From a virus, in the IMG/VR virus record IMGVR_UViG_3300004369_000643, positions 38,595-102,594 of that record: a stretch of 64,000 bases of DNA, one strand, 5' to 3'. The translations under genes were made by a program, and so were the position numbers. The notes under the pieces were generated by a model. It was not told the origin of the DNA, searched no databases, and saw only the letters and a program-made list of their open reading frames with translations. Positions 16,401-24,362 of this stretch are shown in pieces; position 1 is the first letter of the stretch, and each line of letters opens with the position of its first letter.

Positions 16401-19400
16401 AGATATCATGACTGCTGACTTCTTTGAACGTTTGAACGACGATGAAATTGCGTTCTTCCAAGACGTGTTTGATAGGGCTATAGATAACATTGGGGACAAT
16501 GAAGACGGCGCATTTGATGCGATTGCTCGACGTTTAGAAGATGAACGCTCACGCCGTGATCAATTGAATAGAGAAGATTTCAGTAAGGAAGATTACAATT
16601 TAGTTCTTAAAGAAATGAATGCACATATGAAGCGGTTTGAGGTTGCTGGCGGTGGAATGACCGCTGACTTCTTTGATGCCGTTTCAGATGATGACCTGAT
16701 TAAGTATCGTCGTGCTGTTCGTGATGGTTTAGATGCTGATGCTTTTGATGGTGAAAATCGTGAAGCATTACAGGAACTCTTAGGGCGTATGGACGGAGAG
16801 TTTGATCGTCGCTTTAAAGGCCCCGGCAAGCGTCCTCGTATTGAGTCAGAAGAAAACAAAATTGAAGATAAGTTTACTTTAGATGGTGATGCCGATCTTG
16901 CTGCTGCTATTAAAGAGTGGGAAAGGCGTGCCGCCGACTTTGAAGTTACTGGTGGTGGAATGACTCAAGATTTAGTTGAGTCACTAAGTAATGAAGAACT
17001 TATTTTCTTTGAAGATGCTCACATCCGCTTAAAGGAGCGTATGGGAGAATTTGATTCTTTCGATCCCGCTGATTTAGATGAGATAATTAATCGCCTTCGT
17101 GGTGAGCGTGAGCGTCGTGGATTTAATTCATGGGGGCAAGGATCAGAGCCTGATCAGCGTTCGCTGATAAATGTCAATAACCGCTTCCCACGAAACGGTT
17201 TACCTAATCGTGCTTATTGGCGGGATGACAATTATGACGGTGATGATGCTGCTGAGTTAGATCGACGGTTTGGTCGTTACTATGATGGTAACAATATGCT
17301 GAATGATAGGGGTCGCTCTGTTAATCGCCGTTTGGGTCGTGATAGTGATTCTAATGCACCTGACGTTGCGCCTGATGGCGATAGTCCTGACGATCCAGAT
17401 AATCTTAGCAGGTTCTCTGATGATGAACTTAGAGCATTACTTGCTGATGATAATGCTGAATTACCTTTCAATATCCAACGCATTTCTGATGATGACTTAA
17501 GGCGTATAGAGCAAATTGGTGACGAGTTTGGCTCATCAGAAGAGATTACAGCAACAAACGGAATATTTAGGCGTCCATTAAATAATGTCCGAATTGTTGC
17601 GGAGGAAGTAAATAGGGGGCTGAATGGTGAGCGAGATCCGAACCGTTTAGGTGCAGGTACACCTGATGCGTCTCGGCCTGACATTCCTTCACCGCTTTCC
17701 GATAATAACTTTAATTCTGGCCGTAGGCTACGTCAGCCTATAAGAGCAATTGATGATGCCGATGATAATCAGTTAAATAACTTGCGTGGCGCTATGCAGC
17801 GTGAGTTTGCAAATTCGTATAACGAGTGGGTTGCTGAGTTAGGGATTGCAGGTGTCGCTTCGGAAGATGTATCGTTTACTAGGATTAAAGAATATATTGA
17901 CGGTATTCAAGATGTTGATAGGCGTCGTCTATTAGAGATGAGATTGGCTGACTTACGAGAGTTGAATGAGGGTGTACGTAAGTTAAATCAGGGTGATGAT
18001 ACTCGTGAAGTTCTTAGAGATCATTTAGGCAGGATATCGGTTGTTCGTAGAGCGAGCGTTATGAATTTGATTGACAACGACGATGCTAACGTTCCTAATG
18101 TTCCTGATGAACCATTTGTTGAATCTTTGATTCCTAGTGATAATCCTCTTGAGGGTAGAAGACGGGTACGGGATGCTGGATTAAAGTATGATCAAGAAGG
18201 TAATTCTTTCTTAGCGAACATGGATTTTAATGATCTTGGTCAACTATTTGATGATATAAAAGCGGCAGAGATCGATGGCGAGGTTTTAGCGCCTAGGTTC
18301 CGTGATACTGTTAGAGCGGAATATAACTTTAGGCTGAGAACAAATGACGGGGATTACGATGCTTTAGTTGCCCGTTTGGAAGGAATGTCTGACGAAAGCC
18401 TAGAAGAAATGGCTACTCGTGACATAGACTTTAGAGTTATTAGACTACGTGGGGGTAATGACAATGGTAGTCCTCCGAGCCGTGCAGCCTTGGCTCAAGC
18501 AGATAGATTAATTGAGGCCAAAGAGCGACGTGAGAGAAATCTGCGTGAAAGAATTCCTACAGGCACTATAGATGTTCCTGAAGATGGCAGCATCCGTGAT
18601 CGGGTTGGTGCAGTTTTGGGTGAGGGTGCTGTTGATATGGATGACAGAGCAGCAGAAGCCTTCTTACGCAGCCTGTCTTTTGAAGAATTTACACGTTTGT
18701 TGGAACGTAAAATGAATATGATGCCAGCATTTGATGATATAGACGACGAAGATTATATCGTTCTTTCTCAGATTGGGCAGCGTATAACTCGTGAAAAAGA
18801 TAGGCGAGAGCACGTTCGAAGGTTCCAGTTAGACGTACCAATAAGCCAGCGTTCAAACGAGGCTTTAGATAAGTATGAAACCTATTTTAATGAGTTGCTT
18901 GGTAGGCTTCCTGACGGTAACGCAAATTTTGAGCGGGTGCGAGACGAGATTCGTCGTGAGAAGCGAGCGAGAATTTTTGCACAGTCACCTAGCGTTATTG
19001 ATTTAGAAGATGAGGGTAGTTCATTAGTAGATGCGTTCGTACCTGATGCGCCGGGTTCTGGAGATATCGAAGACCTTGAGAAGTTCTTTGCTAATCGTGC
19101 GCTTCACGACGTTATGTCTACTCGTGATATGTTGAGAGTAAGAGATAGGATTCAGAATAGCCCTAATCTTACTCAAGATGAGTCTACGGCCTTGTTGCGT
19201 ACTTGGGATGATCGTATGCGTAACAGAGGTTTGAATTTTGAAAGAAATCTGCCTATAGATCAGCGGTCGGCTGATGCGCTACAACGGCATATAGACTTTT
19301 TGAATACACGAATGGAAATCCGTGATGCAGATGGTAACAGGGATATTGCGGTGGTGCAGGCATATGAAAATGCTATTTCTCTTTTAAGTAAACAGCGTGA

Positions 19401-21783
19401 TATTCGTATCGCTGCTGATGAGGTAGCGGCTGCTGTCGATGCTAATCCTAGTTTGTCTGATAGGTGGCGTAATGTCGCTAAATGGAATTTCTTGAAGGCT
19501 CGTCGTATGCGTCAGCAGAAACGTGAACAGAAAATTCGTGAGATTGCAGAAAGACGTTATGCTAATCGGCGTTCACCTTGGAATATAGGCGGATTAGATG
19601 GCTTAAGCAACATGTCTGATTCACAGGTTAGGGCACGGATTAGAGATACATATTTGGTTGGAAGTTCGACTGATACTGGTACGGTAACAATTAATGGTGA
19701 AGTTTTTACAAAGCGTATAACTCCAACTAACTCAAGGATCGAAGTTAATCGTTCGGCTAATGGTAGAATTTACAAAATAGATTTCAGCGCACATATGAAG
19801 TTTGAGTTAGTAGATTCTAACGGGAATGTAGTCAAGAGTGAGACTCACCGATCAGCAGAGGGTTGGACTAGAGGTAGAATAGAGAGAAGCATTACTTATG
19901 ATAGTAACGGTGTTGGCACTGTTGAACACAAGTTTTTAGGTCTTGATAGGGTCATGTCTTATAATGGGCAGGACGTTCCGTTTAAAGGCGGGGGATATAC
20001 TGACGAGTTGTTTAATAACAACTTGCTTTTCTACAGAAACATGGGTATAGAAAAGGTTAGCGTTTCTGCTGCTAGCGATGGTAACATTGTTTGGCCTCGT
20101 ATTGGATTTAGAGAATACGACGGGAACAAAATCAAACGACTTAACACTAAAATGCTTGTAGTTTTAGAAGACTATAGGGGTTATAAGAGGGCTAAAGAAA
20201 CAGGAGTTCCGCCAACAGCAGAGCAAATTGCGGCTAAAGCCCTCGTTCAAGATGACGTTAGGATGGCAAGATTAGATGCCATGTTGGAGCCACATAGGCT
20301 CAACCCGCAAGACGTTGATGCTCTGCCGGGGTACCACGATTTCTTATTGGCTCTTGACGGTGAAAATCGTAGAAACTCTGTAGCCTTCCAGTTACTTAGA
20401 GGAAGTAACCGAAATTTGCGCCTTGCTAAAGGCGGAGAAGGGATCTCTGGATTAGATGAGGGTATGCTTGATGAGTTGTTTGCAGATGATCCCGATTTGG
20501 AGAATAGAGAAATTGCTAATCCGTTTGGGGGTATGAACTTTAGTAGTGGTGTTTGGGATATTAGCGATATTTTGGGTGATGCTGGTGGTGATCCTCGTCG
20601 GGTTAACAGTAATTTAATTGATCCATATGATGGCCCTGTTGATTCTGCTGTAAGCGCCCCTCGTCAAACGGTTGGCCCACTTTCACAGAAGATGAATCCA
20701 GAAGTTGGTAGAGACGTTCAACGCCCAGTTAATGGTGTTCCTGTAGGAACAAACAATATTAGCAATTCAAATGATGCTGTAGATTATTTGAATGGTGGTG
20801 GAGATGTTTCTGGGGTTCCTGACGAATTTGTAAATCAGGCGATTATAGGTTTGTCTGATTTACTTTCTGACGCTAATCGTTTAGGCGATATAAGGTTTAG
20901 AAACATTAAACCTAGCGATGCTAACGGCATTAATGACGGTTTAGATTTTAATGGTGCACAAATTTTAGAAGACACAGTAACTGGTCAAGTTTTTGTAATC
21001 AAGTACAATCAGGGTCGGGGTTACGGTCATGATGAGGCTGCAAACGAACTTGTTGGTCGTGCCATCATGATTCGTATGGGCTTCGCTCAAGGCCAAGTCA
21101 GACTTGATGGGCCGGGCGATCCGAATGAAAGCCGACCTGCACGTGGTTTGGTTGGTGAAGCGTTGCATAACTATCTGCCTGAAGGAGTTAACCGTTCAGA
21201 TATAAGTATGGGTAATAGTGGGGCGGACATATATCTTAATGATGCTGCCGAGTTGGACGATATGACACACCTTATGCTGGGAGATGCTTTACTTTTCAAT
21301 ACCGATAGACATTCCAAAAACTGGCTGCAGTACACTGATCCGAATACTGGTAAAATTAGAATTGTACCAATTGACATGGGTCTAGGTTTACGAGGCAGAT
21401 CCGCAAATGGTGATGATTTAAGGGCTGAAGGGCTAGACGCTCCTAACCAAATTGCCAAGTGGGCATTGTCAGGCAAGGGCGGCAGTCATAGTCTTAATGG
21501 TGTTCAGAAAGCACTTAAGATGCTTGCTACAGATGCGGATAAAAGGCGAGAAATTGCAGCATCGTTTGATCGTGCAATAGCAAGAATGCGTGCTGCTCAC
21601 CAGCAAGAAGACATTACTGGTGTATTGGAGACCATTGGGCGTGAACATGGGAATTTGGATAGCGATGGGTGGAAGCGAGCGCAGGCCATGTTTTTAGAAA
21701 GATATGGATGGTTAATGGAATCATCTGTTAATGGGGATCAACTTGTCAGATTGATTATAGACGCAAGGCCACCGAGATCATAA
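13393..21783 (+). CDS. Giant virion-type protein (2796 aa) with C-terminal kinase-like domain
   Basis: N terminus: YWRPIMKKPGGFRRC and ICAWLHHELTGKWPNEG, followed by a very basic stretch (about residues 78-115). Two Cys motifs, FRCPPGFEKGG (about 240) and YRCPPGTRYGG (about 613), each close with a later CG. RPRIP repeats lie at about 836-876 and four repeats of about 95 residues (EVAGGGMTADF type) at about 886-1242; long charged helical regions follow. About 2095-2340 holds a beta-rich domain with GNIVWPRIGFREYD. The C terminus (about 2500-2796) has a kinase-like layout: VFVIK (K2537), GHDEAANELVGRA, FNTDRHSKNW (D2638, N2643) and VPIDMGLGL (D2661). This matches PI3/PI4-kinase-like and HipA-like active sites. 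Location among head genes suggests an internal, injected protein; function unproven. Confidence 0.8.
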   Translation: MTIEFKAPEIGPNADALTSLTRGRGPRRGNLEDLLKYWRPIMKKPGGFRRCVVILMDKPQFGGKPQRICAWLHHELTGKWPNEGKGKKGSRSRKKRRGRSVTRRVRSAGKKSLMGMSPLTEVTSLRMAIRESREFGGILVQPIAGRQNAVEMKAAMFLRHSESLPLFAGNDVKRVGTVGSSSGLGQAAQAAGSIILPGDLSDIRSPIRSQIYETLTPGGGGSIRRPSARRLLRGTGRGARNKFRCPPGFEKGGTFTNSEFSTCGAQILGIASSGPGSPTAEANNRLSRLANTAGLVNEIGDLRKNTNAVDIIRAAQIPAAPKKGSPTRAQTSIDLVLSRYTEEDFPTKVVRRDGVILEPVVSVEALGRLNEFDDMADGSLIEKYEAGQIGAATVPAFSAGLRNVFVSVPDAGAVKISRVGGEISDQERAGLLRSFSAGISRSADLPDPSAAVRSWADGSDGRFTVEFGAITDNGFSVQDDKNELIMVSTAGGKSQTVPRWVYETFLSRSAPRRAKDAPIFEIVSDESPLEKSVSPFYFSKKSVTPTSDLSDVLDAQDYYLSINSKVKAFSYLTEVEVKAPRRGGLGRRLGRGGRAVGGRSRAVFDGASGRYRCPPGTRYGGRFSDQFGRNCGYSLPRGVVNNLVDFGMRVEDAMERRRTRRGVDTTPGDGRTNLKPETVTLFDDAIGRVEAATGDLSRVFEKTEGAQGGTLGRTIGEARRDVDLTPEERELLEGEALADALENLRDVLNNEDLNNANIDEIRKAYKAVEKAANIEAGRLTDNPPRTPDQRTLSQKILDFLKEVLFRLLGIWNEDDERRRIGGGVDTRPGDGDADVPGSRPRVPGGGQSRPRIPVDNDQGRPRIPLDNDQRRPRIPLSLDDAVRSDSDDRDSLEAILNEFRDRAEEYEVAGGGMTADFVESLDDKDLDRYTQAFEDAARLLADDPAFDDINDALNRLRGERDRRDRQRSLVNADLRERFDLDSEDGLADAIEHFEDLADEYEAADIMTADFFERLNDDEIAFFQDVFDRAIDNIGDNEDGAFDAIARRLEDERSRRDQLNREDFSKEDYNLVLKEMNAHMKRFEVAGGGMTADFFDAVSDDDLIKYRRAVRDGLDADAFDGENREALQELLGRMDGEFDRRFKGPGKRPRIESEENKIEDKFTLDGDADLAAAIKEWERRAADFEVTGGGMTQDLVESLSNEELIFFEDAHIRLKERMGEFDSFDPADLDEIINRLRGERERRGFNSWGQGSEPDQRSLINVNNRFPRNGLPNRAYWRDDNYDGDDAAELDRRFGRYYDGNNMLNDRGRSVNRRLGRDSDSNAPDVAPDGDSPDDPDNLSRFSDDELRALLADDNAELPFNIQRISDDDLRRIEQIGDEFGSSEEITATNGIFRRPLNNVRIVAEEVNRGLNGERDPNRLGAGTPDASRPDIPSPLSDNNFNSGRRLRQPIRAIDDADDNQLNNLRGAMQREFANSYNEWVAELGIAGVASEDVSFTRIKEYIDGIQDVDRRRLLEMRLADLRELNEGVRKLNQGDDTREVLRDHLGRISVVRRASVMNLIDNDDANVPNVPDEPFVESLIPSDNPLEGRRRVRDAGLKYDQEGNSFLANMDFNDLGQLFDDIKAAEIDGEVLAPRFRDTVRAEYNFRLRTNDGDYDALVARLEGMSDESLEEMATRDIDFRVIRLRGGNDNGSPPSRAALAQADRLIEAKERRERNLRERIPTGTIDVPEDGSIRDRVGAVLGEGAVDMDDRAAEAFLRSLSFEEFTRLLERKMNMMPAFDDIDDEDYIVLSQIGQRITREKDRREHVRRFQLDVPISQRSNEALDKYETYFNELLGRLPDGNANFERVRDEIRREKRARIFAQSPSVIDLEDEGSSLVDAFVPDAPGSGDIEDLEKFFANRALHDVMSTRDMLRVRDRIQNSPNLTQDESTALLRTWDDRMRNRGLNFERNLPIDQRSADALQRHIDFLNTRMEIRDADGNRDIAVVQAYENAISLLSKQRDIRIAADEVAAAVDANPSLSDRWRNVAKWNFLKARRMRQQKREQKIREIAERRYANRRSPWNIGGLDGLSNMSDSQVRARIRDTYLVGSSTDTGTVTINGEVFTKRITPTNSRIEVNRSANGRIYKIDFSAHMKFELVDSNGNVVKSETHRSAEGWTRGRIERSITYDSNGVGTVEHKFLGLDRVMSYNGQDVPFKGGGYTDELFNNNLLFYRNMGIEKVSVSAASDGNIVWPRIGFREYDGNKIKRLNTKMLVVLEDYRGYKRAKETGVPPTAEQIAAKALVQDDVRMARLDAMLEPHRLNPQDVDALPGYHDFLLALDGENRRNSVAFQLLRGSNRNLRLAKGGEGISGLDEGMLDELFADDPDLENREIANPFGGMNFSSGVWDISDILGDAGGDPRRVNSNLIDPYDGPVDSAVSAPRQTVGPLSQKMNPEVGRDVQRPVNGVPVGTNNISNSNDAVDYLNGGGDVSGVPDEFVNQAIIGLSDLLSDANRLGDIRFRNIKPSDANGINDGLDFNGAQILEDTVTGQVFVIKYNQGRGYGHDEAANELVGRAIMIRMGFAQGQVRLDGPGDPNESRPARGLVGEALHNYLPEGVNRSDISMGNSGADIYLNDAAELDDMTHLMLGDALLFNTDRHSKNWLQYTDPNTGKIRIVPIDMGLGLRGRSANGDDLRAEGLDAPNQIAKWALSGKGGSHSLNGVQKALKMLATDADKRREIAASFDRAIARMRAAHQQEDITGVLETIGREHGNLDSDGWKRAQAMFLERYGWLMESSVNGDQLVRLIIDARPPRS
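16050..17120 (+). repeat. Four tandem protein repeats of about 95 residues in the giant gene
   Basis: Repeat copies are marked by EVAGGGMTADFVESL, DIMTADFFERL, EVAGGGMTADFFDAV and EVTGGGMTQDLVESL, each followed by an acidic helix and an Arg/Glu-rich end (RGERDRRDR, EDERSRRDQ, MDGEFDRRF, RGERERRGF). The DNA has diverged between copies, so the repeats are old and kept by selection. Confidence 0.85.
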
Positions 21784-21785
21784 TT

Positions 21786-21814
21786 TTGCTATTTTTGTAA
21801 GATTGGGGTAGACT
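21786..21814 (+). promoter_or_regulatory. Leaderless-type promoter for the gene at 21821
   Basis: TTGCTA (21786-21791), 17 bp, TAGACT (21809-21814), 6 nt, ATG at 21821, directly after the giant gene. Confidence 0.65.
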
Positions 21815-21820
21815 AGGGAC

Positions 21821-22054
21821 ATGAAAAAATTTGAATTTTATGACATACAGGGAAAACTTGCAGGTATCGTTACTGAAAACGAAGATGGTTTAGTTGCTGA
21901 AAGTGCTGGTGACCCAGAGTTTAAAGAGTTTATTGAAGGGATGGCTGAGTTAGAGGAGGCCAAAACTGTACGTGAAGTAGTTAAGTCAGGTTTTTCGTAC
22001 ATGAGTATTGTGGAAGTACCAGTAACTGATGCGCCCACTGGAGAAGCATTATGA
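21821..22054 (+). CDS. Small acidic hypothetical protein
   Basis: A 77-residue protein (MKKFEFYDIQGKLAGIV...), acidic, with no membrane segment and no motif I can name. It has its own leaderless-type promoter, and its stop overlaps the next start as ATGA (22051-22054), so it is coupled to the following gene. Confidence 0.7.
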   Translation: MKKFEFYDIQGKLAGIVTENEDGLVAESAGDPEFKEFIEGMAELEEAKTVREVVKSGFSYMSIVEVPVTDAPTGEAL

Positions 22055-22656
22055 AATATTACATTCTGACTAATAATGCTACCATGCTATTGAGGGTTGC
22101 TGCCCCTAACTCTGGAGAGTTCATTGTTAAGCGTGGCTATGAAAAAGATGCAGACGCCGTTAAACTAGAGTTAGATGTTAGGGCTACGAATAATCCTGAT
22201 GTTGATGTGTATGCGCCCACGATGATTAGGAAACGGTTCCCTAACACTATTGAGGTTGATTCAGCAAAGTTTGAAGATGCTATTAAAAAGGTAGAACAGT
22301 TTAATGCCGAGTACGACGATAATGTTGCTGAGTTAGAAGCCATGTCTCTAGAGGATTTAAAAACATATATTTCTACGGCTCCTGCACGAATGCCAAAGTT
22401 AATCAACTACGCTCAAATAAATAAGTTGTGGCAAGTTTTGTATTCGACTAGTGAGTCAGGCTTTATGTCTATTGAAGAGGGCGAACGTAACGATGATGAG
22501 GTTAAGGAAGATATTCATGCTTTGTACACCATTATTAAAGATGCAGAAATTACAAACGATAATACTATGATTAAGAATGTTTTAAAGTTGGGGGAGAATA
22601 TCACCCCGGAGGCTTTAGGTATTAGTTTTGTGGAGGAGCCAACTGATAATGGCTAA
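22051..22656 (+). CDS. Hypothetical head-region protein
   Basis: A 201-residue protein. The N terminus (YYILTNNATMLLRVAAP ... FIVKRGYEK) looks like a small beta domain; the rest is helical and acidic, with LEAMSLEDLKTYISTAP near the middle. No family recognised. It is translationally coupled to the gene before and overlaps the Cys-motif protein after by 8 bp, so it is part of a head operon ending at the capsid gene. A head-tail or decoration role is possible from position only. Confidence 0.65.
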   Translation: MKYYILTNNATMLLRVAAPNSGEFIVKRGYEKDADAVKLELDVRATNNPDVDVYAPTMIRKRFPNTIEVDSAKFEDAIKKVEQFNAEYDDNVAELEAMSLEDLKTYISTAPARMPKLINYAQINKLWQVLYSTSESGFMSIEEGERNDDEVKEDIHALYTIIKDAEITNDNTMIKNVLKLGENITPEALGISFVEEPTDNG

Positions 22657-24163
22657 AGATCCACTTGCTGACCAGACTGTACCTACAAGAGAAATGGCTG
22701 AAAACCTTTCTAAAATTTTAGGTTGTTCGGGCGCTCACCGTGTTGGTGATGACGCTTGGGGGCCTTGCGAGTCTGCTGAAGATTTGCAGCAACTGATCAA
22801 GTTGGGTAATCCTGCATTCAGGGAGTGGAAAGAACAGCAAGGTAAGAAAAACGGCAGTAGGGAGATGCTTCGCTTGAAGGCGGCTAAAGGTAAAAGTGTT
22901 TTTTCTTCTAGGTCTGAAGCAGAGATGGCGGCTATCCGTTTAGGTTGTTCTGGCGCTCATCAAACTTCTCAGGGTAAGTGGGCACCTTGTGGTACACCTG
23001 AAGAGCATAATGCTGTTCATGGTAATGGTGCTAATGGTTCGGCTAGGGTTATCCGTGCTCAACGACCTGCCCGTAGAGTAGTGACCAATGAACGTCGATG
23101 GGAAAATCTCCGTGAACGTGGCCCTCGTGGTATTGAGACACTTCCCGGTGGCGGGCTAGTTTCAGGTAAGGCTGGTGTTTCAGATTCGTTCAAGCCCACT
23201 TCCGGTATGATTTCGGAAGCCAAAAAGGGTTTAGAGTGGCGTAAAGAGTTTGGGCGTGGCGGTACGATGGTAGGGGTTGCCCGTGCTAGAGATATCGCTA
23301 ATGGAAAGAATCTGCCTTACAGAACAGTTAAGAGAGTTAAAGCATTTTTTGATAGGCACCAGAGCGATTCTAAGGCTGAAGGCTACCGTCCGGGTGAAAA
23401 AGGTTTCCCTTCTAATGGTCGAATTGCTTGGGCATTGTGGGGCGGAGATGCTGGATACACTTGGGCGAAGTCAATTGTTCGCCGTGTAGAAGGCGGGGAA
23501 AAGGCTAATTTTGACACTATCGAAGAGAAACGTTTCTATACCGATAAACGTCGCCAAGAGTATGCCAAACGAGGTTGGGCATTACCTGACGGCTCTTACC
23601 CAATTAGAGATGTTGGTGATTTGCGGAATGCAATACAAGCCTATGGTTTAGGTAAAAATAGGGAAGCGGCCAAGCGCCATATCATGAAGCGTGCCCGTGC
23701 TCTAGGTAAGACTGATTTGATTCCAGATAACTGGAAGGTGCGTGGAAAGGCTGCTAGACGTTACGGCCCTAATGATCCTAAAACTCCTGCTAAGCCGTCA
23801 GAGCGGATAACCGGTTCAAGTAGAAATAAGCCGGGGTCTGCTTCAAATACTCGTGGTAAGATTGAGTTATCGGTGGCAGTAGAGAAGTCTCTAAAAGAGA
23901 AGGTCAAGGAACACAACGAGAAGATGGAGAAACGTAATAAAGATAGCCGTAAGGTTACTTTAGGTATGCTTAAGTCTGTTTGGCGTAGAGGTGCTGGTGC
24001 ATTCTCCCAGACGCATCGCCCCAAGATGACTAGACAGCAGTGGGCTATGGGTCGTGTCAATGCTTTCCTTAAGTTAACGTCTAGCGGAAAGCCATCAAAT
24101 CCTAAGTACACAACCGATAACGATTTGCTTCCTAAAGGTCATCCACGGTCTACCCGTAAGTAG
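22649..24163 (+). CDS. Basic head protein with two Cys-His motifs and ALPDGS module
   Basis: A 504-residue, strongly basic protein. Two Cys motifs, C26-x3-H30-x9-C40 and C100-x3-H104-x9-C114 (LGCSGAH ... PC), also occur singly in the prohead protease and the scaffold-like protein. About residues 195-285 hold a block (GVARARDIANGKNLPYRTVK, FFDRHQSD, GRIAWALWGGDAGYTWAKS) seen in phage head-assembly or protease-associated proteins. About 297-355 is the ALPDGSYPI ... HIMKRARALGKTDLIPDNW module. ATG 22649 is chosen because TGGAGGA lies upstream. The basic charge suggests DNA contact inside the capsid or pairing with the acidic scaffold. This is inference. Confidence 0.7.
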   Translation: MAKDPLADQTVPTREMAENLSKILGCSGAHRVGDDAWGPCESAEDLQQLIKLGNPAFREWKEQQGKKNGSREMLRLKAAKGKSVFSSRSEAEMAAIRLGCSGAHQTSQGKWAPCGTPEEHNAVHGNGANGSARVIRAQRPARRVVTNERRWENLRERGPRGIETLPGGGLVSGKAGVSDSFKPTSGMISEAKKGLEWRKEFGRGGTMVGVARARDIANGKNLPYRTVKRVKAFFDRHQSDSKAEGYRPGEKGFPSNGRIAWALWGGDAGYTWAKSIVRRVEGGEKANFDTIEEKRFYTDKRRQEYAKRGWALPDGSYPIRDVGDLRNAIQAYGLGKNREAAKRHIMKRARALGKTDLIPDNWKVRGKAARRYGPNDPKTPAKPSERITGSSRNKPGSASNTRGKIELSVAVEKSLKEKVKEHNEKMEKRNKDSRKVTLGMLKSVWRRGAGAFSQTHRPKMTRQQWAMGRVNAFLKLTSSGKPSNPKYTTDNDLLPKGHPRSTRK

Positions 24164-24206
24164 TATCGCTGGATTTGAGTTTAGGCTATACGCTAGAATA
24201 GTAGTA

Positions 24207-24362
24207 TTGCCTGTTGCAAGAGAATATTGGGAAAGTTCCCGTGAACCCCTTTACGTAGGTGATAGCATAATACTTGACTGGTGTCACCAGATTGTTGGGT
24301 CGCCTGTCATTAAAGTAAACATGTTAAACTCAAACCTTAAGGAGACTAAACATGAGTTTTGA
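24207..24362 (+). CDS. Possible small ORF before the capsid gene
   Basis: An open frame of 51 codons from TTG 24207, with protein-like composition (REYWESSREPLYVGDSIIL) and 11 bp overlap with the capsid start. A TAGAAT element ends 7 nt before the TTG. There is no ribosome binding site and no good -35. It could be a leaderless short gene or chance in a 188-bp leader region. Confidence 0.25.
   Translation: MPVAREYWESSREPLYVGDSIILDWCHQIVGSPVIKVNMLNSNLKETKHEF
24278..24290. promoter_or_regulatory. Inverted repeat in the capsid gene leader
   Basis: CTGGTG T CACCAG, perfect 6-bp arms with one central base, beginning within TTGACT at 24274-24279 and about 60 bp before the capsid ATG. It could be an operator; no matching -10 at 17 bp was found. 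Confidence 0.35.
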
